Assembly: GCF_036898465.1 (NCBI RefSeq)
Contig: NZ_JARUMJ010000001.1
Location: 1,736,001-1,800,000, forward strand
From: Streptomyces sp. B21-105
GTDB taxonomy: Bacteria; Actinomycetota; Actinomycetes; Streptomycetales; Streptomycetaceae
Length of the DNA: 64,000 nucleotides
Direction of reading: 5' to 3'
The notes under the pieces are model-generated. The model ran no database searches. It worked only from the letters and a program-made list of their open reading frames with translations, and was not told the origin of the DNA. Below, one piece after another: positions 11,866-19,205 of the stretch (the stretch's first letter is position 1; every line of letters begins with the position of its first letter). The translations under genes were made by a program, and so were the position numbers.

Positions 11866-12749
11866 CCATCACCGTGCAGGCCGGGACCGTGGTCCCGGCC
11901 GCCGGCCCCGGCATCACCGAACCCGGCATCTACCAAATGACCAACGAGGCCTACCACGCCGACCGCGGCAGCCTCTCCTCCAGCGGCGCCCGCATGCTGC
12001 TCCCCCCGTCGTGCCCCGCCCTCTTCCGGCACGCACAGGACACCCCGCAGCAGCCGAAGAAAACGTTCGAACTCGGCACCGCCGCACACAAGCTCGTCCT
12101 CGGTGAAGGCCCCGACCTCGTCCAAGTCGACGCCGACAAATGGACCACCGCCGCAGTCAAAGCCGAAGTCGCCGCGATCCACGACGAAGGCGGCGTCCCG
12201 CTCAAGCCGGCCGAGTACCAGCAGGTCCACGACATGGCCGACGCCCTGCGCCGCCACCCCGTCGCCTCAGTCCTCTTCGACCCCGCCCGCGGCCGACCCG
12301 AGCAGTCCCTGTTCTGGCGCGACCGCCCCACCGGCATCATGCGCCGCGCCCGCTTCGACTGGCTCCCCGACGCCCGGTCCGGCCGGCTCATCATCCCCGA
12401 CTACAAGACCTGCCGCAGCGCCGAACCGAACGCCCTGGCCCGCGCGGTGGAGGAGTTCGGATACCACCAGCAAGACGACTGGTACCGGGCCGCCGCACGG
12501 GCCCTCGACCTCGCCGACGACTCCGCCGCATTCGTCTTCGTCTGCCAGGAGAAGACCGCCCCCTACGTGGTGACGGTCGTCGAGATGGACGCCGAGGCCC
12601 GCCGTATCGGCGCCGCCCGTAACCGGCGCGCCCTCGAAGTCTTCGCCGAGTGCACCGAGTCGGGCGTCTGGCCCGGCTACAGCGACGAGATCGCCTACCT
12701 CTCCCTGCCCCACTGGGCTGCCATCCGTGACACCGAGGAGTACCTGTGA
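11862..12749 (+). CDS. RecE-like exonuclease with PD-(D/E)XK fold
   Basis: 295 residues, GTG start coupled to the upstream gene. The start region (GIYQMTNEAYHAD) and LSSSGARMLL are typical of the putative exodeoxyribonuclease VIII PDDEXK-like family, and the core DYKTC near residue 183 supplies the D-x-K of the active site; an upstream glutamate or aspartate in the RARFDWL strand completes it. Such enzymes resect double-stranded ends 5' to 3' for single-strand annealing recombination. The next gene is therefore expected to encode the annealing partner. Confidence in the nuclease fold is high, in the exact polarity moderate. Confidence 0.75.
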   Translation: MTITVQAGTVVPAAGPGITEPGIYQMTNEAYHADRGSLSSSGARMLLPPSCPALFRHAQDTPQQPKKTFELGTAAHKLVLGEGPDLVQVDADKWTTAAVKAEVAAIHDEGGVPLKPAEYQQVHDMADALRRHPVASVLFDPARGRPEQSLFWRDRPTGIMRRARFDWLPDARSGRLIIPDYKTCRSAEPNALARAVEEFGYHQQDDWYRAAARALDLADDSAAFVFVCQEKTAPYVVTVVEMDAEARRIGAARNRRALEVFAECTESGVWPGYSDEIAYLSLPHWAAIRDTEEYL

Positions 12750-13615
12750 GCTACCCCGTCGAGCGCCAAGCGCCCGCTGCAGCACCCGCCCGCATCGGCC
12801 AAGGCACCGCGGTCGAGCAGTCCCGCGCCGTCGCTGAAGTGCAGGCCGCGATCGTCGTCGCACAGCAAGTCCCCCGCGACATCAACTCGGCGATCTCCGA
12901 GATGCGTCAGTCCTGCCAGCAGATGTTCCTCGCCGAGCGGGCGTTCTTCCGCTATTCCCGCGGCTCCGGAAACATCACCGGCGCGAGCGTCCACCTCGCC
13001 CGGGAACTGGCCCGCTGCTGGGGCAACATCCAGTACGGGCTGGTGGAGATGCGCCGCGACGACGAGTACGCGCAGTCCGAGATGCAGGCCTTCGCGTGGG
13101 ACGTCGAGAAGAACTCCCGTAACTCCTCCACCTTCATCGTCCCCCACAAGAGGGACCAGAAGGGCGGCCCGAAGCAGCTCACCGACATGCGGGACATCTA
13201 CGAGAACAACGCGAACAACGGTGCCCGCCGTGTCCGTGAGGCGATCTTCGCGATCCTCCCGCCTTGGTTCGTCGAGGAGGCCAAGCAGATCTGCACCAGG
13301 ACTCTGGCCGACGGCGGCGGGAAGCCGCTCCCGCAGCGCATCGCCGACGCCATCCGCGCGTTCGAGGGGATCGGCGTGGTGCAGGACCGCATCGAGACGA
13401 AGCTGGGCCGGCCGTCGGGAAAGTGGACCGAGCACGACGTGGCGCAGCTGCTGGTGGCATTCCAGTCGATTCAGCGCGGTGAGGTCACGGCGGATGAGGA
13501 GTTCCCGCTGCCGCGGGTGACGGTCGACGAGATCAAGCAGCAGGCCACACCGCCCGCGGCCACGCCGACGGGTGAGCAGGACTGGCCCGCGGTGGCGCAG
13601 CCCGGCAGTAAGTAG
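12746..13615 (+). CDS. Probable single-strand annealing recombination protein
   Basis: 289 residues, GTG start overlapping the nuclease gene. The conserved-looking core runs from FLAERAFFRYSRG through ITGASVHLARELARCWGNIQ and MQAFAWDVEKNSRNS to TDMRDIYENNANNGARRVRE. I recognise this pattern from phage proteins encoded next to RecE/Cas4-like nucleases, often with no assigned function. Its position, length and basic character fit a RecT-like or other annealing protein. The assignment is inference from neighbourhood; a fold comparison would settle it. It ends just before a strong hairpin. Confidence 0.5.
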   Translation: MSYPVERQAPAAAPARIGQGTAVEQSRAVAEVQAAIVVAQQVPRDINSAISEMRQSCQQMFLAERAFFRYSRGSGNITGASVHLARELARCWGNIQYGLVEMRRDDEYAQSEMQAFAWDVEKNSRNSSTFIVPHKRDQKGGPKQLTDMRDIYENNANNGARRVREAIFAILPPWFVEEAKQICTRTLADGGGKPLPQRIADAIRAFEGIGVVQDRIETKLGRPSGKWTEHDVAQLLVAFQSIQRGEVTADEEFPLPRVTVDEIKQQATPPAATPTGEQDWPAVAQPGSK

Positions 13616-13629
13616 CCAGCACACGAGGT

Positions 13630-13658
13630 GGCCGCCCGCGCGGGTATCGCGGGCGGCC
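13630..13658 (+). terminator. Terminator-like hairpin after the recombination pair
   Basis: Perfect 11-bp stem GGCCGCCCGCG (13630-13640) and its complement (13648-13658) around a 7-base loop, in the 78-base gap before the exonuclease gene. It may attenuate rather than end early transcription, since the operon continues. Confidence 0.6.
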
Positions 13659-13693
13659 GGCACCCAGCACACCACACCGATCGGAGAACCACC

Positions 13694-14404
13694 ATGAGTT
13701 GGCATCTCGGCCGCTTGGCCGGCTTCGACACCGAATCGACGGGCGTCGACGTCGAGGAGGACCGCATCGTCACCGCCTGCATCGTCGAGGTCGGCGGGAA
13801 ACTCCCGGCCACCCCCGCGAACTGGCTCCTCAACCCCGGCATCGACATCCCGGAGCAGGCCGCCGCAATCCATGGCATCACCACAGAACGCGCCCGGGCG
13901 GAAGGCCAGAACCCGGCGGAGGGCATCGCCCAGATCATCGCCGCCCTCACACAAGTCGTCCTCGCCGGGACACCGGTCGTCATCATGAACGCCCCCTACG
14001 ACCTGACCCTCCTCGACCGGGAGGCCCGCCGCTACGGCATCAAAACCCTGTCGGACACCGTCGGCTCGGACCTGCGCGTCGTCGACCCGAAGGTCATCGA
14101 CAAGGCGCTCGACATGTACCGCAAGGGCAAGCGCACCCTCACCGACCTGTGCGCCCACTACCAGGTCAAGCTGGACGGCGCGCACACGGCAGACGCTGAT
14201 GCTGTCGCCGCCTGCCGGGTCGCCTGGCGGCTGGGACAGAAGTACCCGAAGCTCGCCAGCCTGTCCCTCGAGGAACTCCACGCCCAGCAGATCGACTGGC
14301 ATGCCGTGTGGGCCGCGGACTTCCAGCAGCACTTGCGCAGCAAGGGCAAGTCGGACGTCATCGACGGCTCGTGGCCGCTGCGCCCGGTCGGGGGTGCGGC
14401 ATGA
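13694..14404 (+). CDS. DEDDh 3'-5' exonuclease (DNA polymerase III epsilon-like)
   Basis: 236 residues from ATG 13694 (GGAGAA upstream). All DEDDh motifs are visible: FDTESTG near residue 11 (Exo I), IHGIT near 60, NAPYDLTLLDRE near 99 (Exo II), and HTADADAVA near 168 (Exo III with the histidine). The domain fills residues 8-185; the C-terminus is an extra helical part ending DGSWPLRP. It would trim DNA 3' ends during phage replication or recombination, or degrade RNA; substrate cannot be read from sequence. Confidence 0.8.
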   Translation: MSWHLGRLAGFDTESTGVDVEEDRIVTACIVEVGGKLPATPANWLLNPGIDIPEQAAAIHGITTERARAEGQNPAEGIAQIIAALTQVVLAGTPVVIMNAPYDLTLLDREARRYGIKTLSDTVGSDLRVVDPKVIDKALDMYRKGKRTLTDLCAHYQVKLDGAHTADADAVAACRVAWRLGQKYPKLASLSLEELHAQQIDWHAVWAADFQQHLRSKGKSDVIDGSWPLRPVGGAA

Positions 14405-14952
14405 GGGCCCCGTTCGTCTCCCGCCGCCGCTACGACGAGGACCTGGCCGCGGCCCGCGCCGAGGCAGGACGGCTCCGCGAGCAGCGCGACACCGCGCGCC
14501 GCGACGAGGAAACCGCCCGCTTCAACCGGGAACGGATCCTCCACCAACTCGCCGACGCCAACGAGAAGTACACCGACGTCGCCATCGTCAACGAGATCCT
14601 CACCTCCGAACTCACCGCGCTGAAGGAGCAGCTCGCCGCTGGCACGCCGGACGAGTGGCAGGCGAAGGCTGCCGCGGAGACGGAGCGCGCCGACCGCCTC
14701 CAAGCCGAACTCGACGACGCCCGCCTGCTGGCCTCCCGACTGACCGCAGTGGCCGAGTCGCGGCAATCCCTCGACGACGCCGAGCGTCCCGTAGACGCTG
14801 CCCCTGCCGCCCGCAGGGAAGGCCCGTCTGCCCGGCTACGCCGTGAACGGGACCGGGTCCGCAAGCTCGAGCAACGCCTGAGCGACATGCAGCTGTCGCA
14901 TGTCGCGGACACGCGCGAGTTGCACGACCTCCGGCAGGGGGTGCAGAAGTGA
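14401..14952 (+). CDS. Coiled-coil protein of unknown function
   Basis: 183 residues, ATGA-coupled start. Nearly the whole chain is charged helix with heptad character (residues 10-120 and 140-183), broken by an Ala/Pro segment near 130. Similar proteins occur in actinophage early operons without assigned role. Possibly a scaffold or partner of the neighbouring exonuclease; this is a guess from position. Confidence 0.55.
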   Translation: MRAPFVSRRRYDEDLAAARAEAGRLREQRDTARRDEETARFNRERILHQLADANEKYTDVAIVNEILTSELTALKEQLAAGTPDEWQAKAAAETERADRLQAELDDARLLASRLTAVAESRQSLDDAERPVDAAPAARREGPSARLRRERDRVRKLEQRLSDMQLSHVADTRELHDLRQGVQK

Positions 14953-15260
14953 CCGCCGTACACGCTGCGCCCGCGGCCCTCGCCTCCATGCTCCTCGCGC
15001 TCGGGGTCGGCATGACGATGATCGGCCGGTCCTGGCCGCACCGAGCGAAGCACCGCGGACCGCGCGCACCGCGCCAGGTCGAGGAGTACGTGCCGGCCGC
15101 CGCCCTCATCCCCGCATTCGCCGGGACCGACTGGCCGACACCCGCGTTCGCGCACTGCATCCAATGCCGGACCACAGTCCCCGTCGTCGTCCACACCGGC
15201 GCCCACCGCTGCACCCACGGACACGTCACCACCCACACCACCACGGGGAGCACCCTGTGA
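14949..15260 (+). CDS. Small membrane-anchored protein with cysteine/histidine tail
   Basis: 103 residues, GTG start. One hydrophobic N-terminal segment (about residues 5-25) followed by a basic stretch, then a C-terminal part with CIQCRTT and HRCTHGH, compatible with a small zinc site. Overlaps both neighbours. Function unknown. Confidence 0.5.
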   Translation: MTAVHAAPAALASMLLALGVGMTMIGRSWPHRAKHRGPRAPRQVEEYVPAAALIPAFAGTDWPTPAFAHCIQCRTTVPVVVHTGAHRCTHGHVTTHTTTGSTL

Positions 15261-15970
15261 AGTTCACCCTGCCCCCGCGCGTCCCGAACGGGTACACGCT
15301 CCTCGACATCTGCTGCAAGCAGGGCCTCGCGTCCTACGGCTACTACCTCGCCGGGTTCGACATCGTCGGAGTCGACCGGGAACCGCAGCCCCGCTACCCG
15401 TTCCCGTTCATCCAAAAGGATCTCCGCGACCTCGACCCCGACTGGATCGCAGGGAACTTCAACGGCGCGGCCGGCTCCCCGCCGTGCTGGGACCACTCGG
15501 ACCTGAAGCACCGCACCGGCCTCTCGTATGAGGACTTCATCCCCGAGACCCGCGCTCTCTTCGAGGCGTCCGGCCTTCCGTATGTGATCGAGAACGTCGA
15601 GGGTGCGCCGCTGAAGGACCCGCTCACCCTGTGCGGAACGATGTTCGACGGGCTCCGCGTCAGCAGGCACCGCCTCTTCGAATCCAACCTGCCTCTGTAC
15701 GCGCCCCGCCCGTGCCCGAAAAAGCACCCCCTCCACTACACCCTCGACAAACGCAAAGACCACTACGGCCAGCTCGACGAGTGGACCGCGTTCGTGTCCG
15801 TCAACGGCGGCGGCAACTGCACGAAGGCTGCGGCCGAGGACGCGATGGGTGTCCCGTCCGGGTGGGCGACGAAGGACGGCCTCAACCAGGGTGTGCCGCC
15901 CGCGTACACGCGGTGGATCGGCGAGCAGCTGGCCGACCACCTGGCCGCCGCCGAGGGGGTGGCGGCATGA
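15257..15970 (+). CDS. DNA (cytosine-5) methyltransferase, short phage type
   Basis: 237 residues from GTG 15257. C5-methyltransferase motifs: LLDICCKQGLASYGYYLAGF (motif I region, residues ~14-33), GVDREPQ (II), GSPPCWDHS with the catalytic PPC cysteine near residue 75 (IV), YVIENVEG (VI) and RHRLFES (VIII). There is little room for a large target-recognition domain, typical of compact phage enzymes. It probably modifies phage DNA against host restriction. No cognate endonuclease is adjacent. The start overlaps the previous stop, and the end overlaps the resolvase gene. Confidence 0.8.
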   Translation: MKFTLPPRVPNGYTLLDICCKQGLASYGYYLAGFDIVGVDREPQPRYPFPFIQKDLRDLDPDWIAGNFNGAAGSPPCWDHSDLKHRTGLSYEDFIPETRALFEASGLPYVIENVEGAPLKDPLTLCGTMFDGLRVSRHRLFESNLPLYAPRPCPKKHPLHYTLDKRKDHYGQLDEWTAFVSVNGGGNCTKAAAEDAMGVPSGWATKDGLNQGVPPAYTRWIGEQLADHLAAAEGVAA

Positions 15971-16605
15971 GTACCGTCCCCATGTTCGAGGTTGAGGCGC
16001 CGGCCGCCATCACGCCGGCCCGGCCCGCGCCCCTCGACCTGCCCACCGTGTACGGCCTCGACCTGTCGTTGACCTCCACCGGCATCAGCGACGGCACCAC
16101 GGCCCAAGCCCTCATCCCCGGCGACCGCACCGGACACGACCGCCTGGAGTTCCACCGCCGCAGTATCCGCGAACGCGTCCCGGACACCACGTCGCTGGTC
16201 GTCATCGAGGGCGTCGCCATGTCCGTCGGTTACCGGCCCGGCGTCGAGGAGATGACGTACCTCCGCGGCCTCATCCGCCACGACCTGTGGCGGCGCCGTA
16301 TCCCCTTCGCGATCTGCCCGCCGCAGCACCGCATCATCTACGCCTGCGGCGTCGCCAACCCCGCCAAAGACCTGCCCGCGAACAAGCGGAAGACCGCGGC
16401 GAAAGGCATGGTCCGCGACGCCGTCATCAACCGGTACGGCGTTCCGTGCGACGGGCGCGGCCGCTACGACCAAGCCGACGCGACGGTCCTTGCCGCGATG
16501 GGCTTGCACTGGCTGGGCTACCCGCTCGCTGTCCTCCCCGACACGCACCGCCGCGCCCTGTCCGGCGTGACGTGGCCCGAGAACCTCCCGGCGGTGGCCC
16601 GATGA
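15967..16605 (+). CDS. RuvC-like Holliday junction resolvase
   Basis: 212 residues, ATGA-coupled. The RNase H-fold acidic motifs are present: YGLDLSLTSTGIS (first Asp, residue ~33), VVIEGVAM (Glu, ~80) and DQADATVLAAMGLHWLG (Asp pair, ~175-178). These match phage RuvC-like nucleases that resolve recombination junctions or branched DNA before packaging. It sits with the RecE-like nuclease, annealing protein and exonuclease, forming a recombination cluster. Confidence 0.75.
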   Translation: MSTVPMFEVEAPAAITPARPAPLDLPTVYGLDLSLTSTGISDGTTAQALIPGDRTGHDRLEFHRRSIRERVPDTTSLVVIEGVAMSVGYRPGVEEMTYLRGLIRHDLWRRRIPFAICPPQHRIIYACGVANPAKDLPANKRKTAAKGMVRDAVINRYGVPCDGRGRYDQADATVLAAMGLHWLGYPLAVLPDTHRRALSGVTWPENLPAVAR

Positions 16606-17066
16606 TCCGCACCAGCTACAGCGCGCCCGACACTGCGGAACGCGCCGAACAGTGGCGGCAGGACGCTGCATGCGCCCGCCCCGAATACAAGGACCAGCGC
16701 GACATCTGGTTCGCACCCACCAACCGGCAATCCGACATCGTGCTCGCCAAGTCCATCTGCAAAACGCTCTGCCCGGTCCGCGCCGAGTGCCTCGCCGCCG
16801 CCGTCCTTGGTCTCGTCCTCGCGGGCTGCACCGACGACCGCCCGCAAGGGCCGGCCGGGCAGGTCGTCGCGAAGGACACCGACCGTGACTGCCACACGAC
16901 GACGACCGGCACCGGGAAGAAGCGCCGCACGCATCAGTCGTGTGACACCGAGTACGAGCTGACGACCCGCGACAAGCAGGGCCGCGAGCACGAGTTCAAG
17001 GTGTCGTCGTCCGTCTACGACAACTGCCGTCGCGGCTCCGCCTACCCGGGCTGCATCGACCGCTGA
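16602..17066 (+). CDS. WhiB-like protein fused to a lipoprotein-like C-terminus
   Basis: 154 residues, ATGA-coupled to the resolvase gene. Residues ~13-66 are a WhiB iron-sulfur domain: WRQDAACARP, DIWF and ICKTLCPVRAECLAAA supply four cysteines, though the second pair has C-x3-C spacing instead of the usual C-x2-C. The family's G-V/I-W-G-G turn and basic tail are missing. Instead the frame runs into VLGLVLAGCTDD, a perfect lipobox, and a Thr/Lys/Cys-rich domain of the kind found behind lipoprotein signals. The chimera may be an in-frame deletion product. WhiB function (sigma factor binding) is doubtful; an internal GTG at 16741 could instead start a lipoprotein. Confidence 0.7.
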   Translation: MIRTSYSAPDTAERAEQWRQDAACARPEYKDQRDIWFAPTNRQSDIVLAKSICKTLCPVRAECLAAAVLGLVLAGCTDDRPQGPAGQVVAKDTDRDCHTTTTGTGKKRRTHQSCDTEYELTTRDKQGREHEFKVSSSVYDNCRRGSAYPGCIDR

Positions 17067-17076
17067 CCACCCTCCC

Positions 17077-17100
17077 GGCGGCCGTTCCCTCACGGCCGCC
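17077..17100 (+). terminator. Hairpin after the WhiB chimera
   Basis: Perfect 9-bp stem GGCGGCCGT (17077-17085) and ACGGCCGCC (17092-17100) with a 6-base loop, 10 bases past the stop codon. Probably an attenuator or mRNA-stabilising hairpin in the early operon. Confidence 0.5.
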
Positions 17101-17168
17101 CACCGGGCGCGGGAGGCCCTTCCCCCAACGCCTCCCGCACCCCACCACCCGACCTGAAGGAGGACCCG

Positions 17169-17492
17169 ATGCCCGCCCAACAACCCCAACTCGACGGCAC
17201 CCTCCCCGAACCGTCCCTCGACTACCGCAGCTGGGTCGACACCATCCGACCCGCGTTCATCCGAGCCGCCCGCACCGGCCAGTGGTTCACCAGCTACGAA
17301 ATCGCCAAAACCAACGACCTCCCCGAGCCGGCCAACCCGAAAGCCGACTGGGGCAACTTCGTCCAATCCCTCGTCCGCCACGGCGTGATCGAGCACTGCG
17401 GCTGGGACGAGACCAGCCGGCCGGGCGGCGAGCACTCCGGCGTCAAGGTCTGGCGCGGCACCCGCGCAGCACAAACCGGGAGAGTCGCATGA
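17169..17492 (+). CDS. Phage protein of unknown function, possible winged helix
   Basis: 107 residues from ATG 17169 with AAGGAGG upstream. The order of helices (IRPAFIRAARTGQWFTSYEI, then ADWGNFVQSLVRHGVIEHCG) followed by a short basic strand VKVWRGT suggests a winged-helix domain. It overlaps the next gene by four bases. Specific role unknown. Confidence 0.55.
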   Translation: MPAQQPQLDGTLPEPSLDYRSWVDTIRPAFIRAARTGQWFTSYEIAKTNDLPEPANPKADWGNFVQSLVRHGVIEHCGWDETSRPGGEHSGVKVWRGTRAAQTGRVA

Positions 17493-17692
17493 CCGGCATC
17501 CCCACCCGCGGCAACGCCCGTATCCGCCTCCGCGAACAAGCAGGCCGCCTCTACATCGAAGGCTGCACCATCGCCTCCACCGCCCGCCAGATCAGCCGCT
17601 CCTACGGCTGCACCCGAACCCTCCTCCTCGAAGCCGGCGTCCGGTTGCGCAGGCCCGGCGGCCACCGCATGACCAGCTTCCGCAGCCAGTAG
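17489..17692 (+). CDS. Small helix-turn-helix protein
   Basis: 67 residues, ATGA-coupled. Very basic; the segment RLYIEGCTIASTARQISRSY followed by GCTRTLLLEAGV reads as a homeodomain-like or resolvase-tail helix-turn-helix. Likely binds DNA. It is the last gene before an oppositely oriented antitoxin gene, and is followed by a GC-rich hairpin and a (GGA)7 tract at 17739-17759. Confidence 0.55.
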   Translation: MTGIPTRGNARIRLREQAGRLYIEGCTIASTARQISRSYGCTRTLLLEAGVRLRRPGGHRMTSFRSQ

Positions 17693-17762
17693 CCGCACAC
17701 GACGAAGGCCCCGCCGAAGCAGGGCCCGCGGAGAACGAGAGGAGGAGGAGGAGGAGGAGATG

Positions 17763-18083
17763 TCAGGACGAGTCGAGAGCTCGACGCTTGGCGATGGCGA
17801 GCGCCTCGTCAATGATGCGCGCCTTGTGCGCGGCATCCGGGCCAGCCGTCTCCTGCAACTCCTCCAGGTAGCTGCGCAGCTCCCACAGCGTGGCGAAGTC
17901 CTCGTAGCTGACGATCGCGCCGGCCTTCTTCTTGCGGTTGATGAGAACCGTCGGCTCGCCAGCGAAGCGGGCGCGCGCGATGACCTCACCGAGCACATTG
18001 CGCGCTTCGGCGATCTGGTTCTCGTGCACGGTCGGACGGTCGCTCATTGGCACAGCGTAACTGCTGACGGCCATGACGGTCAC
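17763..18083 (-). CDS. Phd/YefM-like antitoxin, no adjacent toxin
   Basis: 106 residues from GTG 18083, which has AAGGGAG five bases upstream; an ATG at 18047 (94 residues) is the alternative. The core QIAEARNVLGEVIARARFAG followed by EPTVLINRKKKAGAIVSYED is the Phd/YefM DNA-binding fold; the C-terminal helix region (ELRSYLEELQE onward) is where such proteins hold their toxin. It runs against the early operon and is bounded by rightward genes on both sides, so no toxin gene is adjacent. Its upstream region holds palindromic sites suited to autoregulation. Confidence 0.75.
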   Translation of the reverse strand: MTVMAVSSYAVPMSDRPTVHENQIAEARNVLGEVIARARFAGEPTVLINRKKKAGAIVSYEDFATLWELRSYLEELQETAGPDAAHKARIIDEALAIAKRRALDSS

Positions 18084-18118
18084 GGTAGCTCCCTTAGCTG
18101 TTTCATTCGTAGCGTTCT

Positions 18119-18133
18119 TAGCTATGATAGCTA
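18119..18133. promoter_or_regulatory. Palindromic operator of the antitoxin gene
   Basis: TAGCTA-TGA-TAGCTA, perfect arms, with two further TAGCT half-sites at about 18085 and 18103. The run is unusually A/T-rich for this DNA and lies between the antitoxin gene and the replication gene. Phd-family antitoxins bind such short palindromes upstream of their own genes. Confidence 0.55.
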
Positions 18134-18218
18134 CAGCGGGGAGGGGTTGAACAGACCGCCCTAAGCGCCCTGGTTCCACGCGCCCAAAACCCCTCAGGTA
18201 CGACCGAAAGAAGCGCAG

Positions 18219-19205
18219 ATGCCCTGGGTCAAGCTCGACGACCGATTCCCCTCGCACCGCAAGGTCGCACTGCTCACCGACCGCGCCTTCCGGCTGTACG
18301 TCTCCGCGCTCTGCTGGTCGTCGGAGAACCTCACCGAAGGCCGCATCACCCAGCGCGAACTCCCCTTGGTGGCCGCCCGTCTCCGCGGAGCCAAGACCGC
18401 GGCCGGCGAACTGGAGACCGCCCAACTCTGGGACGCCGTAGACGACGGTTGGGTCATCCACGACTTCCTCGAGTACAACCCCGACCGCGCCCGCGTGCAG
18501 TCCGACCGCGAAGCCAACGCGGCCCGGCAGCAGGCCTGGCGGGACCGGAAGCGGGCCGAGCGTGAGGCGAAGAAGGCCGCCGAGAAGGCGGCGCGTAACG
18601 CCCCCCGTAACGGCGTTACGGATGAGGCCGAAAAGCACGACGACGACACGACGACGACAGCAACACGACACGACGACGACACGACGACGACAGCAACATG
18701 GTTCGAAGAAGACGAAAAACCGCAGGTAGAAGCGATTCGTAACGGCGTTAGTAACGCTGCCCCGTCCCCTTCCCCTACCCCGTCCCATTCGGTACTTCCT
18801 TCGGAAGTACCTCCTCCCCCTTCCCCCTCCACTCAGCCTGCGGGCCGGAACGAGGTCGAGGTCTCGGGAAGAGGAGAAGTCCAACCCCTCATGGCCGCCA
18901 TGGCAGCCCGCGGCATGAACGTCTCCTGGACCTTCCACTCCACCGAGTGGATCGACCTCCGCGACGCCGTCCGCCGCGTCGGAGTCCCCACCCTCGTCGA
19001 ACACGCCGCCCGCGTCTGGCAGGCCGCGAAGACGACCCCGTACTCCGCCCGCTACTTCCTCCCCGGCTGGACCGGCCTCCAGGAAGCCCCCGCCTACACC
19101 GGCCCCCGCGCCATCGCAGGCCCCCCCAGCAAGACGCAGGAGTACCTCGAAGACATGGCCGCCATCGCCGAAGAACTCCGCCAGCAGAAGAAGGGCACCG
19201 CCTGA
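18219..19205 (+). CDS. Phage replication initiator (replisome organiser)
   Basis: 328 residues from ATG 18219. The N-terminal ~100 residues (WVKLDDRFPSHRKVALL, then AFRLYVSALCWSSENLTEG and DGWVIHDFLEYNP) form the winged-helix domain typical of phage replisome organisers. A charged helix (residues ~100-128) and a low-complexity linker with an 11-residue tandem repeat (residues ~140-161) follow, then a C-terminal helical domain (ARGMNVSWTFHSTEWIDLRD onward). The linker DNA contains palindromes and repeats that look like an origin. As in lambda O, the protein would bind repeats inside its own gene and recruit a helicase. No phage helicase gene is seen here. Confidence 0.7.
   Translation: MPWVKLDDRFPSHRKVALLTDRAFRLYVSALCWSSENLTEGRITQRELPLVAARLRGAKTAAGELETAQLWDAVDDGWVIHDFLEYNPDRARVQSDREANAARQQAWRDRKRAEREAKKAAEKAARNAPRNGVTDEAEKHDDDTTTTATRHDDDTTTTATWFEEDEKPQVEAIRNGVSNAAPSPSPTPSHSVLPSEVPPPPSPSTQPAGRNEVEVSGRGEVQPLMAAMAARGMNVSWTFHSTEWIDLRDAVRRVGVPTLVEHAARVWQAAKTTPYSARYFLPGWTGLQEAPAYTGPRAIAGPPSKTQEYLEDMAAIAEELRQQKKGTA
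18594..18811. other. Candidate replication origin inside the initiator gene
   Basis: Three types of element cluster in the linker coding region: CGTAACG at 18594-18600; the near-perfect palindrome CGTAACGGCGTTACG at 18606-18620 and again CGTAACGGCGTTA at 18738-18750, directly followed by GTAACG; two 33-bp tandem repeats at 18636-18701 between them; and a perfect 9-bp hairpin GGTACTTCC-TTC-GGAAGTACC at 18791-18811. Iterons in the initiator gene are the lambdoid arrangement. Functional proof is lacking. Confidence 0.5.
18636..18701 (+). repeat. Two 33-bp tandem repeats
   Basis: Units 18636-18668 and 18669-18701 are identical over their first 30 bases. Each is made of CACGACGACGA-type triplets ending in CAGCAACA. 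They encode HDDDTTTTATR and HDDDTTTTATW. The repeat sits between the two palindromes of the candidate origin. Confidence 0.85.

Noticed and set aside
17739..17759. (GGA)7 tract between two genes
   Set aside because: It looks like a simple-sequence run and perhaps multiple ribosome-site-like sequences, but no gene follows in that direction; no function supported.
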